A stretch of DNA of 64,000 nt from Pseudomonadota bacterium (GCA_963205005.1 CAUJHW010000070.1:58807-122806); one strand, 5' to 3'; shown: positions 33,570-42,835, numbered from the stretch's first letter. Notes: a model not told the origin generated them from the sequence alone. Numbers and translations are program-made.

Positions 33570-33982
33570 TCGAAGGACTCCGAGGCGGTGTGGCGACCCG
33601 GCGCGAACGCCACGTCGATGCGGGCGACGTCGGCGCGGGCGACCTTCAGCTCTGCCCGGTACGGAAGCGGCGGGCCGTGGCTTTCGGTGAAGCGGCCGGA
33701 CCAAGTCGTCGCCTGGCGGTCGATCGCCTCGCCGGTCGCCGCGTAGGCGGTGATGTGCAGATGGCCGCGCACCGACCCACTCCAGAGCGGGTCCCGCCTG
33801 ACGAAGCCGCGCACAGCGGTTCCCGGTCCATCGCGCAGGTAGCCGCTGATAATCCGCAGGTGCTGACCGCCCTGCAGCGTGAAGGCCGGCCCAGGCGCCG
33901 GAGCCGCAGCGATCGGACCGACGCCGAGGCCAAGCGCGGCGATCGCGCCCGCAAGCACGCGGGTCGGGATTCTAGTGCTCAT
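33566..33982 (-). CDS. Periplasmic small protein in the czc operon
   Basis: A 138-residue secreted protein with a Sec signal peptide (MSTRIPTRVLAGAIAALGLG, cleaved about AAAPA). No domain is recognised. A beta-rich body follows, with HLRIISGYLRDGPG and RGHLHITAYAATGEA. It sits between czcB (11-base overlap) and czcA (4-base overlap), so it should be translated with the pump, possibly as a periplasmic metal-binding or assembly factor. Confidence 0.65.
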   Translation of the reverse strand: MSTRIPTRVLAGAIAALGLGVGPIAAAPAPGPAFTLQGGQHLRIISGYLRDGPGTAVRGFVRRDPLWSGSVRGHLHITAYAATGEAIDRQATTWSGRFTESHGPPLPYRAELKVARADVARIDVAFAPGRHTASESFE

Positions 33983-35129
33983 CGCCCTCGCCCTTCCCGA
34001 CTTCGGCCTTCAACAGGAAAGCGTTGCGCGCCGCGATGGCCTGGCCGGCCTTCAACCCGCTGACGATCTCGGCGCGTCCGGCGCCCCGTTGGCCGACCGT
34101 CACCGGCTGCGCCTGGAACCCTTTGGCGGTCCGCACGAAGACCACATCGCGGCCCTCGACGCTCTGGACCGCCTCCTCCGGCACGACGATCGACGTGGAC
34201 GCCCTGGCGACGCTCGGGATGATCCGCGCGCGGACCGACTGGCCAGGTTGCAGACCCAGCGCCGGCACATCGAGCACGGCCGTCGCCGTGCGCGTCTCGG
34301 CGTTCAGCGACGGCGTGATCGACCGCACACGGCCCTCGATCGTACGACCGTCGGTCAGTTCCACGATGGCTCGGTCGCCCGGCGAGATGCGCGGCGCGTC
34401 CGCGCCGCTGATCGCGGCCTGGACCTCGATCCGTTGCGGGTCGGCGATCCGGAAGAGTTCGGTTTCGGACTGGACGAAGGCGCCCAGGCTGACCGGGGCG
34501 GCCGTGATCCTTCCCGAGATCGGGCTGGAGACGACCACGCCGCGACCGTCGGACGTCACGTTGGCGGCGCCGGACGCCACCTGCGCGCGCCGCGCCTCGG
34601 CGTTGGCCGCCGCGGCCTCGGCCTGCGCCGTTTCGTAGTCCTGCCGGGCTGACACGCGCTGCTCGAACAGCCGCTTCTCCCGGGCCAGCTGCTTCTGGGC
34701 GAGCGTCGCCCGTGCGGAGGCCACGGACCGATCGGCGGCGATCTGCGCGGCCTCACGGCTCTCGACGATGGCCAGTGGCTCGCCCGCCCGGACGGGATCG
34801 CCCAGACGCTTGTAGATGCGGGTGACGGCGCCGGCGGCGCGCGCGGTGAGCACCGCCTGCCCGTTCGGTGCCGCCTCGACCGTGGCCTGGGCCAGGATCT
34901 CGTTGGCGAAGCCGCCGACGGACACAGGCTGGACGAGGATGGCGGCGCCCTTGACCTGGTCAGCGGTCATCTCGACGGCGCCCTCAGGGCCTTCATGATG
35001 CTCCTCGGCCTCGGCCTCGGCCGCTGCGGGCTTGTCTGCCGTCAGCTTCGCGATACCGAAGCCGCCCAGGCCGGCGAGCAGGATTGCGGCGGCAACGCCG
35101 CCGTACAGTCGGGTCTTGTCTTGCTTCAC
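33972..35129 (-). CDS. czcB: CzcB-like periplasmic adaptor (membrane fusion protein)
   Basis: A 385-residue RND adaptor. An N-terminal membrane anchor is followed by a short acidic/His stretch (EAEAEEHHEGPEG), a barrel-sandwich lipoyl half (YKRLGDPVRAGEPLAIVESR), an alpha-hairpin and C-terminal beta-barrel domains (QSVRARIIPSVARASTSIVV). It bridges CzcA and the outer-membrane channel CzcC. It overlaps czcC by 4 bases and the next gene by 11 bases. Confidence 0.92.
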   Translation of the reverse strand: MKQDKTRLYGGVAAAILLAGLGGFGIAKLTADKPAAAEAEAEEHHEGPEGAVEMTADQVKGAAILVQPVSVGGFANEILAQATVEAAPNGQAVLTARAAGAVTRIYKRLGDPVRAGEPLAIVESREAAQIAADRSVASARATLAQKQLAREKRLFEQRVSARQDYETAQAEAAAANAEARRAQVASGAANVTSDGRGVVVSSPISGRITAAPVSLGAFVQSETELFRIADPQRIEVQAAISGADAPRISPGDRAIVELTDGRTIEGRVRSITPSLNAETRTATAVLDVPALGLQPGQSVRARIIPSVARASTSIVVPEEAVQSVEGRDVVFVRTAKGFQAQPVTVGQRGAGRAEIVSGLKAGQAIAARNAFLLKAEVGKGEGDEH

Positions 35130-36388
35130 CGGGGATCTCCGAAGGGCGTGGCGCCGGCCAGACGCGCGAGGCCCGCCTGGGCGCTCAGGCGTTCGACAGC
35201 CGCGTTGATGGTCTGGGCGCGCGCCTCGGCGAGCGCCCGTTGGGCGTTGAGCAGTTCGACGAGCGCAAGCTTGCCGCCCTCGTAGCCGAGGCGGGTGAGC
35301 CGGTAGGCTTCGTCGGCAGTACGCTCGCCTTCCTGTGAAGCTCGAAGCCTGGCTTCCGCGGCTGTTAGCCGGGCCGATCCCGAACGGGCGGCGGCCTCGG
35401 CCTCCAGGCGCGCGGCATTGAGCCTCGCCTCGGCGGCGCTGAGCTCCGCCTGAGCGGCGCTGATGTTGCCGCGATTGCGGTCGAAGATCGGGAAGGGAAT
35501 GGAAACGCCCGCGACGACGGCGGTGGCATCGTCGCCCTCGAACCGGCGTGCCCCGACCGAAACCGTGACGTCCGGCGTCGCACGGATGCGCTCGACCCGG
35601 ATGCGGCGTGCAGCCGCCTCGCGCTCGGCTTGCGCCGCGACGTAGGCGGGACTTGCCAGCGGATCCGGTGGCGAGCCGGTGAACACCTGATCCGCGCGAG
35701 CCAGCAGGCTGACGGGAATGGACGTGATCGGCGCGGGCGCCCCGACCAAGGCCGTCAGATTGGAAAAGGCTGTTGCGCGGGCGGCGCGCGCCTCTTCGAC
35801 GGCCGCGCGCGCGGCCTGGAGCGCGGCTAGAGCCTGAACCCTGCGCAGATCGGCCTCGCGCCCAGCTTCAACGAGAGCCGTGGCGATTCTTGAGTCTTCC
35901 TGGGCGAAGCCAACGGACTCGGTCGCCAGCGCCAGACGCCGCTCGCTCGCCTCGGCCTCAGCGTAGGCGGCAGCCAAGTCGAACGCATACTCGCCCTGGA
36001 GCCGCGTAGCTCGGGCCCGCGCCGCCTCGACGTCTGCGCGGCCGACGGCCACGCGCGCGGCACGTTTGCCGCCTAGCTCGATGGTCTGTTCCAAGGACGC
36101 CGTGGTCTCCGCCAGGCTCGTCCCCTTGAAAGGCCCCGACCCGGCGAAATTCTCGACCTCTACACCGAGCGTGGGGTTGGGAAGCGCTCTCGCCTGACGC
36201 GCCAGCCCTTCGGCGCGCGCGATCTCCGCGCGGGCTTCCGCCAGCCTCGGCGCGCTGGTCTGCGCCTGGCGAAGGAGTTCGGGGAACGGGGGCGCAGGTT
36301 CGGCTTGCGCCACGCCCGCACAGAGCGCGTAGACGCCTACGCCCAGGAGCAAAGCCGTCGGAAACGGCCGTCGAAAGATGACAGACAA
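35126..36388 (-). CDS. czcC: CzcC-like outer-membrane channel (TolC family)
   Basis: A 420-residue TolC-family protein. A signal peptide (about 1-29, ending GVAQA) is followed by two OEP repeats with long coiled-coil helices, for example RVAVGRADVEAARARATRLQ and SAAQAELSAAEARLNAARLE. The TTG at 36388 is chosen because GAGAAGGG lies at the right distance; an upstream TTG at 36430 is possible. It forms the outer-membrane exit of the CzcCBA efflux pump. Confidence 0.9.
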   Translation of the reverse strand: MSVIFRRPFPTALLLGVGVYALCAGVAQAEPAPPFPELLRQAQTSAPRLAEARAEIARAEGLARQARALPNPTLGVEVENFAGSGPFKGTSLAETTASLEQTIELGGKRAARVAVGRADVEAARARATRLQGEYAFDLAAAYAEAEASERRLALATESVGFAQEDSRIATALVEAGREADLRRVQALAALQAARAAVEEARAARATAFSNLTALVGAPAPITSIPVSLLARADQVFTGSPPDPLASPAYVAAQAEREAAARRIRVERIRATPDVTVSVGARRFEGDDATAVVAGVSIPFPIFDRNRGNISAAQAELSAAEARLNAARLEAEAAARSGSARLTAAEARLRASQEGERTADEAYRLTRLGYEGGKLALVELLNAQRALAEARAQTINAAVERLSAQAGLARLAGATPFGDPR

Positions 36389-36445
36389 GATGGACCCTTC
36401 TCGCGAGTTGACGAATGCCGGCGCGCGCAAGGCGCGCGCGGTTCG

Positions 36446-36832
36446 TCAGACGCGAGGGGGCCGGTCGAGACGGGAGGCCGCGCGGGAGCGCGGGTGTTGG
36501 CTCGCCAGCTTCATTGCCGGCGTCGAGACGGTGGGATGCGGGGACACGTCGGCGACCAACGCCGGCAAGTATGTCGCCACATGGTGGCAATGACCGTGCT
36601 GACAGAGCCCGGCGTCGTCGCCATTGTGAGTGAGGCCACTCGCGGGGTCATCGGCCATGGTCGCTGCCACGTCGGTCGGGACCGCGTGGCTGTCCGTGTG
36701 CTGTGCGGCGGCGGGTGGCGCCTCGTCGCTGCAGATCGCGGCGTCCGCTGCAGGGCCGAACATCAAGGCGAACGCCATCAGGACGGCTGTGAAGCCGCCG
36801 AAGCGTTGCCAAAGTGTCCGAAGTCCCATCAC
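36446..36832 (-). CDS. His-rich periplasmic protein (CzcI-like position)
   Basis: A 128-residue secreted protein. The signal peptide is at about 10-32 (GGFTAVLMAFALMFGPAADA). The mature part has a His/Cys cluster (AGLCQHGHCHHVA) and further His residues, suitable for binding metal ions. Its position just before czcC resembles CzcI, a periplasmic regulator of Czc, but sequence relation cannot be claimed. It starts 8 bases after the CDF gene stop. Confidence 0.65.
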   Translation of the reverse strand: MMGLRTLWQRFGGFTAVLMAFALMFGPAADAAICSDEAPPAAAQHTDSHAVPTDVAATMADDPASGLTHNGDDAGLCQHGHCHHVATYLPALVADVSPHPTVSTPAMKLASQHPRSRAASRLDRPPRV

Positions 36833-36840
36833 AGGCGCGT

Positions 36841-37563
36841 CTATACCCCGCTCGCGGCGGAAGAGTAGTTAATATCACCCGCGCTCGCGGCCCGGACCAC
36901 CCGAAGCTCGGCTCTGGCCTGCCCTGTGATCTGCCAGGCTGACCGCAGGAACACCGCCGCCAACAGCACGCCGACCGCGAGGTCGGGCCAACGCGACCCG
37001 GTGACCGCCACGGCAACACCGGTCGCAGCGACCGCGACGCATTGGATCAGGTCGTTGCGCGTGCACAACCAAACGGAGCGGACGTTCGCGTCGCCCTCGC
37101 GATACCGCGACAGGAGGATAGCGGCGACGAGATTGGCGGCGGCGCCAAAGAGGCCGAGACCGGAGATCGCGCCGGCGTCGGGCATCGTTCCGGAGACTGT
37201 GCGCCACAGCGCGAAGCCGAGGATGACCACCGCCATCACGGCCAGACTTCCACCCTTGAAGAGGGCCGCGCCGGCGCGGACCTGCGCGCTCTTGCCAATG
37301 GCCCAAAGGCTGAGAGCGTAGGTGGCGGCATCGGCCGCAAAATCGAGGGTATTCGCAGCGAGCGACGCGGACCCGGCCATGATGGCGCCGACCGCCACGA
37401 CGCCGAAGCCGAGCAGATTGATGGCGATCACCCACGCCAACACTCGACGGTAGGCCGGGGAGGCGCCGTCGAAGACGACCGCACCCCCGCAACAGCTGGA
37501 AGACGCTGGCGCTTGGAGCGCCTTCGGGTCGGAGGAGCAGGACGACATGATGGTAGTCTGCAT
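36841..37563 (-). CDS. Cation diffusion facilitator-type metal transporter
   Basis: A 240-residue protein with six membrane helices and a Cys-rich N terminus (MSSCSSDPKALQ, then SSSCCGG). It keeps CDF-type acidic residues in the second helix (AANTLDFAADAATYALSLWA) and a polar site in the fifth (TRNDLIQCVAVA), but the usual C-terminal cytoplasmic metal-binding domain is missing. It probably moves Zn, Cd or Co from cytoplasm to periplasm for CzcCBA. The start may be ATG 37563 or 37548; the MerR-type dyad lies directly upstream, favouring the inner one. Confidence 0.82.
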   Translation of the reverse strand: MQTTIMSSCSSDPKALQAPASSSCCGGAVVFDGASPAYRRVLAWVIAINLLGFGVVAVGAIMAGSASLAANTLDFAADAATYALSLWAIGKSAQVRAGAALFKGGSLAVMAVVILGFALWRTVSGTMPDAGAISGLGLFGAAANLVAAILLSRYREGDANVRSVWLCTRNDLIQCVAVAATGVAVAVTGSRWPDLAVGVLLAAVFLRSAWQITGQARAELRVVRAASAGDINYSSAASGV

Positions 37564-37564
37564 G

Positions 37565-37585
37565 CTCTAGTAGGTAGAGGAGCAA
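37565..37585 (-). promoter_or_regulatory. MerR-type promoter dyad of the czc operon
   Basis: The 15-bp dyad CTCTA-GTAGG-TAGAG (37565-37579) sits in the 57-base gap between the CDF gene and merR. On the minus strand TTGCTC (37585-37580) can be a -35 box, with the dyad in an elongated spacer before a weak -10 near 37560-37555. Long spacers with a central dyad are the hallmark of MerR-activated promoters. Confidence 0.6.
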
Positions 37586-37620
37586 GCGCCTATTTCGCAG
37601 CTGAGTTCGGGAGTGCGCAG

Positions 37621-38058
37621 ATGTCGACGATGCCCATCGGCGGCCTGGCCAAGGCCACGGGCGTGAAGATCCCCACAATTCGCTTCTATGAGGGGATTGG
37701 CCTGCTTCCCGAGCCTGTTCGCACCGAGAGCGACCGGCGCGTTTACGACGAGAGCGCCGTCGACCGGCTGGCATTCATCAAGCATGCTCGACAGCTCGGG
37801 TTCTCAGTGGAGGCCATCCGCGATCTGCTGGAGCTCTCGGACAATCCCGAGCAGCCCTGTGAGCGGGCGAACGCGCTGGCGGCCGAGCAGCTGGAAGCGG
37901 TGAAGGTCAAGATCCGCCAGCTTCAGGCTCTGAAGGCCGAGCTGAAACGCATGGTCGACGCGGCTTGTCGGGGACAGGTTTCCAGTTGCCATGTGATCGA
38001 GGTGCTGAGCGATCACGCCCATTGCGACCACCATCCCTCGCCCCCCGGGGCAGGCTGA
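37621..38058 (+). CDS. MerR-family metal-responsive regulator
   Basis: A 145-residue MerR regulator. The winged helix is at 5-70 (GLAKATGVKIPTIRFYEGIG). A dimerization helix follows, and metal ligands are plausible at Cys in NPEQPCERAN and the C-terminal CRGQVSSCH and HAHCDHH. This Cys pattern is of the divalent-metal type (ZntR/CadR/PbrR) rather than CueR. It is divergent from the czc operon and should activate it through the dyad between them. The CusF-like gene follows after one base. Confidence 0.88.
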   Translation: MSTMPIGGLAKATGVKIPTIRFYEGIGLLPEPVRTESDRRVYDESAVDRLAFIKHARQLGFSVEAIRDLLELSDNPEQPCERANALAAEQLEAVKVKIRQLQALKAELKRMVDAACRGQVSSCHVIEVLSDHAHCDHHPSPPGAG

Positions 38059-38059
38059 G

Positions 38060-38464
38060 GTGGCCTCAAGGCGCCCCTGGCGGACTGGAGCGCTGCTCGC
38101 CGCCGCCGTCGTGCTAACCGGTTGCGAGCGCGGAAGAGAAGCCGCGGAGCTAACGCCGGAAGAACTGACGCACCTCAAGCTCAAGCGCTACGACGCGGAT
38201 CACGGACGACCCGTCGGGCCCGCGATCCGCGAGTTCGGCTCCGAGGAGGGATCGGGTGAGGTGGTCGCTGTCGATCCCGTAGCGCTGACGGTGTCCCTTC
38301 GCCACCGACAGGCGACGGGCGAGGACTGGCCCGGCATGGTGATGACGTTTCGCATCCGGCGAACGCTCATCCCAACCCTCAAGCCTGGACAGCGAGTCTA
38401 CTTCCGCGCGGTTGTCCTGGACGGCGCGGGCGAGATTCTCGACCTGAGGCCTGCCAACCCTTGA
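38060..38464 (+). CDS. CusF-like copper-binding lipoprotein
   Basis: A 134-residue protein with a GTG start and a lipobox (VVLTGC, Cys at about 22). The C-terminal OB-like domain matches CusF: VTLSVSLRH-type strand with His, then GEDWPGMVMTFRI, where Trp and the two Met residues correspond to the Cu(I)/Ag(I) ligands. It should bind periplasmic copper at a membrane. It lies one base after merR on the same strand, so the two form a transcript. Pairing a CusF-like protein with a Zn/Cd-type regulator is unusual. Confidence 0.75.
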   Translation: MASRRPWRTGALLAAAVVLTGCERGREAAELTPEELTHLKLKRYDADHGRPVGPAIREFGSEEGSGEVVAVDPVALTVSLRHRQATGEDWPGMVMTFRIRRTLIPTLKPGQRVYFRAVVLDGAGEILDLRPANP

Positions 38465-38476
38465 GGCGGCGGTCCG

Positions 38477-39985
38477 TCAGGCCGCTTCGCGCCGAGCATC
38501 GATCGCCTCATCCGCCGCGGGCGCACGCAACCCGCGCAAGTCGTGCTTCAACCTCCGCCAGCCGATCACGACGCCAGTAACCGAGACGATCAGACCCGCG
38601 AGGGCAAGCAGCCAGACGACCACGTCCCATGCCGGCCGCGCTTGGATCAGCAGCTTGAAATCCAGACTGTGAAGGGCGTTGAACAGCCAGCGGTAGGTGC
38701 GGCCGCTCCTGTTCGTCTCTCCAGCGACAAGGCCGGTCTTCGCATCGATGTGGATCCACGTGGCGGCGGGGTCTGCAAACGCAACCCGGACCACGGGAAG
38801 CGGGCGGTCGTTGTGATGCGAGTACCAGTAGGCATCCTGGGCCGTCAGGCGTCGTGCGAACTCCAGGCGAGTGTCAGGGAGCATCCGGCGCGCGGCCTGG
38901 ACGAGCGCGGCGTCAGTGAACCGGAACGGCCTCCCGCCGGCGTCCCATAGCTGCTGGCCGACCGGAGTTTCCGCCAGCGCGAGAGGCCGGCCCGCGACCC
39001 AGACGAAGCGAACCTCGCGGGCGTCCTCGGAGCCCTTCAGCCCGGCCGGAACCTCGGTGAAATGTCGCCGGCCGGTCGCGCCGGCGTAGCGAGCCGCCGC
39101 CTCGGCGCCGAGGCCGTCGCGGGCGAACCACTTGAAGGGGTTCACAGACAGCCAGCCGCTGAACAGCCAGGTCACCACGAAGAGCCCGCCGATCAGGCCG
39201 GCGACGTGATGCCACTTCATCCAGCCTCTGTAAGGCGTCACGCGGCCACCTGGGTATCGCCGCCGAACCCGCACCCGAAGGATCCCGACCCAGATGCCGA
39301 GCGCCGCGCCGACGATTGCCGGGCCTGAAGCCCACATGACGACTTGGCGCCAGAGGTCGGCATCCTGGCGAACCACGGTGAAGTAGAGCCAGTGCGGCAC
39401 CGAGCCGACCCAGTTCCAGAAGCGCTCGCTGCGGTGGGTGTCGGCTACAACCGCGCCCTGGGTCGAGGAGACGTAGAGCTCCGTGCCCGCGGCGTCGCTC
39501 AGCCGGACCACATGCAGCGGGCGGTCCTTGTTGTAGCGCTGGGCCACCGTCCACTGATCCCGCTGGATCGTTCGCGACCAGCGGGCCGCGGGATCATGGG
39601 CGAACTCGCGGGCGATCTGTTGGGCCGCCGCGGCATCCACGCCGCCGAGGCGCAAGCCATCGACGGCGGATATGACCGAGCGCCCGCCGTCCGCCTCCGT
39701 GAGCCGGTAGACCGGGCGACCCTCGCGCATCTCGAGGCGAAGATCCTTGGGGAAGCCGGCCCCCACCGCCGGCCCGAGCGCATCCTGCGGGGAAAGCCGC
39801 ACCTGCGACCAGTCGATGCGCTGCTGCCCGGCGATCCGCTCCTTCGCCGTGAGCGCGGGGTACGGCACGTACATCATGACCACGCCGGACACGAACCACG
39901 CCGCGCACAGGACGCAGGTGACGATGCCCAGCCAGCGGTGGATGAGAAAGAGCCAGCGCCGTCCGATCCGGGTCAGGCGGTCCAC
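38477..39985 (-). CDS. PepSY-domain membrane protein
   Basis: A 502-residue inner-membrane protein with four predicted membrane helices (LFLIHRWLGIVTCVLCAAWF near the N terminus, others near 215, 260 and 465) and periplasmic PepSY-like segments (DAYWYSHHNDRPLPVVRVAF). These proteins are often encoded next to TonB receptors and may reduce or process imported metal chelates. It starts 1 base after the TonB receptor stop, so both share a transcript. Confidence 0.85.
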   Translation of the reverse strand: MDRLTRIGRRWLFLIHRWLGIVTCVLCAAWFVSGVVMMYVPYPALTAKERIAGQQRIDWSQVRLSPQDALGPAVGAGFPKDLRLEMREGRPVYRLTEADGGRSVISAVDGLRLGGVDAAAAQQIAREFAHDPAARWSRTIQRDQWTVAQRYNKDRPLHVVRLSDAAGTELYVSSTQGAVVADTHRSERFWNWVGSVPHWLYFTVVRQDADLWRQVVMWASGPAIVGAALGIWVGILRVRVRRRYPGGRVTPYRGWMKWHHVAGLIGGLFVVTWLFSGWLSVNPFKWFARDGLGAEAAARYAGATGRRHFTEVPAGLKGSEDAREVRFVWVAGRPLALAETPVGQQLWDAGGRPFRFTDAALVQAARRMLPDTRLEFARRLTAQDAYWYSHHNDRPLPVVRVAFADPAATWIHIDAKTGLVAGETNRSGRTYRWLFNALHSLDFKLLIQARPAWDVVVWLLALAGLIVSVTGVVIGWRRLKHDLRGLRAPAADEAIDARREAA

Positions 39986-39986
39986 G

Positions 39987-42098
39987 TCAGTACCTCGCGG
40001 TCAACCGGACCTCGAAGGACCGTGGCGCACCCAGCAGCCACTGCGCAGCGCCGCCGGTGACGGCGTAGGTTTCCTTCGTGAGATTGCGAACGCTGAAGTG
40101 GGCCGCCAGCGAGTCATTGACCTGCCAGCGCACATCGGCGTCGACGACCGCGTAGCTCGGCAGCGTGATGGTGTTGGCGTTGTCGACGAACCGCCGCCCG
40201 ACGTAACGGACGCCGGCCGAGGCCCGCAGCGCAGCCGTGGCGTCCCACGAAACCCAGAGGTTCGCTGTCTTCTCCGGTACGCCGGGAGGGGTCTTACCTT
40301 CGCGCGACACCAGTGCCGCGCCCACCAGCTCGTCGAAATCGTCGAAGTCAGCATCGAGCAGGGCCACGTTGGCGTCGACGGTCCAGCCGGCGCCTAGCTC
40401 GGCCGTCACGGCGGCTTCGACGCCTTGTGAGGATCGGGCGCCGATCTGCTGCGTGACGGTCGGGTTCAGCGGATCGCGGGAAAGCAGGTTCTTTTTGACG
40501 ATGTCGTATGCGGCTAGCGTCCACTGGCCGCGCCCGCCCCAGAACACCTGTTTCACGCCGACCTCGAACTGGCGCGCAGTGGCGTTGTCGAAGCTGGCCT
40601 GCTGGGTGTTCGAGGTGATCAACGAACCGAGGGGATCTGTACCGGTGCCGTACTGGCCGTAGATTGAGAGCGTGTCGCGCGGCGTCCAGACCACCCCGAT
40701 GCGGCCCGTCAGATCCTTGAAGACATTTCCAAACGTCGCGTTGGTGATCAGGTCGCGGCGTTCGAAGTCGGCGTTGTCGTAGCGAAGGCCGCCGACGAGG
40801 GCGACCTGGTCGCTGATCTCGAGCCGATCCTCCACGAACAAGGCGTAGGTGTCGGTGTCCGTATTGTAGCGGTTGATGAAGGGCACGGTGACGACGAAGA
40901 GCCCGGGTACGGGGTTGAACGGGTCGACCAGGGACGTGCCGCCGAAGGGCGTGTTGCTTGAGTGGGTGAAGTCGATCTTGTTGACCTCCCCGCCCACGAC
41001 CAGCTGGTTCGACCAGCCGCCGAGTTCGTGCTTGAGCGTGATGTCGGCGCGGTCGCCCCACTGCTCCTGATCGTGCCCGATGGCGATGTAGTCGCTTCGC
41101 CGGACCATGTTCGACGCGGGTTGGAAGGCGTAGGCCTCGACGTTGTAGTAGTTCCGGTCGGTCTTGGACCGGTAGAGGACGTTACGAACCGTCACCGTGT
41201 CGGTGGGCGCGTATTCGGCCCGAAGCTGTGTCCAATTGTCGGTGAACTTCATCCGATAGTCAGCGACGTTGAAGTTGCGACGCGCGTTGCGCTCGTCCAG
41301 GCGACCGTTGATCAGCGGCGTACCGAAATACGCCATAGGCTCGTTGTCGCCGTAGTCATGGCTCAAGGTGAAGGTGAGGTCGTCGGTCGCCCGCAGTTCG
41401 ATCGACCCGGAGATCGCCAGGCTCTCCGAACGGCCGCGGTCGACGTACCCGTCCGACCGGTCGTAGGCCGCGTCAACGCGGAACGCCATGCGATCGTTGA
41501 TTGGCATTCCACCACCCACCGCCGCACGCCAGGTGTCGCGCGAACCGGCTCCGACCTGGGCGTCGAACCGCGGCATGGCCTCAGGCCGGCGGGAGATCAC
41601 ATTGACCGCCCCGCCGATGGCGCCTTCGCCGTAGAGCACGGACGCCGGACCACGCAGCACCTCGATGCGATCCACGGTCCAGGTATCGAAGGGGAAGGTG
41701 ATGGTGCCCGCGCCGACGTAGAGGCGGATGCCGTCCCGGAGCAGCATGACCGAGCCCTGGCCGCTGAACCCGCGCGAAGCGAGGGCCGTCCCGCCGTTGC
41801 CGGGGGACGCGGTGGAGGTGATCCCTGTGGCCCGGGTGATGGCGTCCGTCAGCAGCCGGTCGCCGCGCTCTCTGATCTGCTCGCCGGAGATGACTTCGAT
41901 GCTGGCTGGCGTCTCGAGTGGCGTCAGTTCCAGGCGGCTGCCCGATGCCTTGGTCTCGAGACCGAGACCCCTGCCTTCAACCGTCAAGATGGAGACGGTA
42001 TTGGGCGCGTCCGCCTCTTCAGCAGCAGCCGGCGCCGCGACCCAGACGGCCAGAAGCGCCGCGCTGGCGAAGCGGCGCGCGCGTGATGAAAGGTGCAA
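39987..42098 (-). CDS. TonB-dependent outer-membrane receptor
   Basis: A 703-residue receptor with signal peptide (about 1-26, ending PAAAEE), a TonB-box-like NTVSILTVEG, plug domain (TPASIEVISGEQIRERGDRL, then RIEVLRGPASVLYGEGAIGG) and a 22-strand barrel ending in the aromatic RLTARY. The start is a TTG at 42098 after GGGGGTTAGAC. It resembles siderophore-type receptors, but in a metal-resistance island next to a PepSY protein and copper genes it may handle a copper or other metal chelate. Ligand unknown. Confidence 0.9.
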   Translation of the reverse strand: MHLSSRARRFASAALLAVWVAAPAAAEEADAPNTVSILTVEGRGLGLETKASGSRLELTPLETPASIEVISGEQIRERGDRLLTDAITRATGITSTASPGNGGTALASRGFSGQGSVMLLRDGIRLYVGAGTITFPFDTWTVDRIEVLRGPASVLYGEGAIGGAVNVISRRPEAMPRFDAQVGAGSRDTWRAAVGGGMPINDRMAFRVDAAYDRSDGYVDRGRSESLAISGSIELRATDDLTFTLSHDYGDNEPMAYFGTPLINGRLDERNARRNFNVADYRMKFTDNWTQLRAEYAPTDTVTVRNVLYRSKTDRNYYNVEAYAFQPASNMVRRSDYIAIGHDQEQWGDRADITLKHELGGWSNQLVVGGEVNKIDFTHSSNTPFGGTSLVDPFNPVPGLFVVTVPFINRYNTDTDTYALFVEDRLEISDQVALVGGLRYDNADFERRDLITNATFGNVFKDLTGRIGVVWTPRDTLSIYGQYGTGTDPLGSLITSNTQQASFDNATARQFEVGVKQVFWGGRGQWTLAAYDIVKKNLLSRDPLNPTVTQQIGARSSQGVEAAVTAELGAGWTVDANVALLDADFDDFDELVGAALVSREGKTPPGVPEKTANLWVSWDATAALRASAGVRYVGRRFVDNANTITLPSYAVVDADVRWQVNDSLAAHFSVRNLTKETYAVTGGAAQWLLGAPRSFEVRLTARY

Positions 42099-42257
42099 AG
42101 TCTAACCCCCAAATCGGTAACCGGGCGGTCGCTGGACGACGCCGCCTCTGAATGTCGCCGACGTCCCACGCCCCTTCGCGGCCGGGCAGTACTTTACGGT
42201 TTCAGGGGGGTTACCGCGGAGGTTACAGGCGCGCCCAGCCGGCCGCCCTATCAATGG

Positions 42258-42716
42258 CTACTTCGCGGCCTTGGGCACAATCTCATAGTAGCCGCTGAGC
42301 TTGAGGCGAACCGTCACCGGCGCCTTCGTGCGGTTTTCGTAGTACCACCCGTGGATCCCGTCGAAGGGCGCGGTCAAGGAGCCGTGGTGCGCCGCCCCTG
42401 CGGCCTTCTTGTAGAAGGTGACGGTCTGCGCCGAGTGGCCGTGGAACTCGTGCCAGACCTGCGCGTCGGCAGGACCTTCCCAGCTGTAGACGAGGACGTC
42501 TCCGGCCTTCATCCGCACCATGTACTCGACCTTGTGGCCAGCGCCCGCATCCGCCGACTTCAGCGGCACGTCGATCACGTCGCTGCGGTAAGCGCCTGCG
42601 TTGTGCCTAGCGGCCCCGGGAGACTCCACTTCTTTCAGCTTGCTCTGCTGAGCCGCGCTCGGCGCGCCCATGGATGCTGCGAACAAGGCGAAGCTCAGGA
42701 CGATCCGGGCGCGCAT
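42258..42716 (-). CDS. Secreted protein related to metal-island membrane-anchor proteins
   Basis: A 152-residue protein with signal peptide (MRARIVLSFALFAASMGAPS). The body carries SWEGPADAQVWHEFHGHSAQ and the C-terminal SLTAPFDGIHGWYYENRTK, resembling the 'transmembrane anchor' proteins found near metal-resistance genes, in which the HGW..NRT part is conserved. It lacks their N-terminal anchor and seems to be exported. It is rich in His, so metal binding is possible. Function unknown. Confidence 0.65.
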   Translation of the reverse strand: MRARIVLSFALFAASMGAPSAAQQSKLKEVESPGAARHNAGAYRSDVIDVPLKSADAGAGHKVEYMVRMKAGDVLVYSWEGPADAQVWHEFHGHSAQTVTFYKKAAGAAHHGSLTAPFDGIHGWYYENRTKAPVTVRLKLSGYYEIVPKAAK

Positions 42717-42835
42717 GGACTCTCCAGTACTGGGTCTCTTAGTTAGCCGCGGATCCACCTTCTTCCAAGGCCGAGAGCAGTGGTGCGCAGTAGACGTCGC
42801 GCGCATAAGGCGATCGGAGCGCGCGCGTGCCGTGT

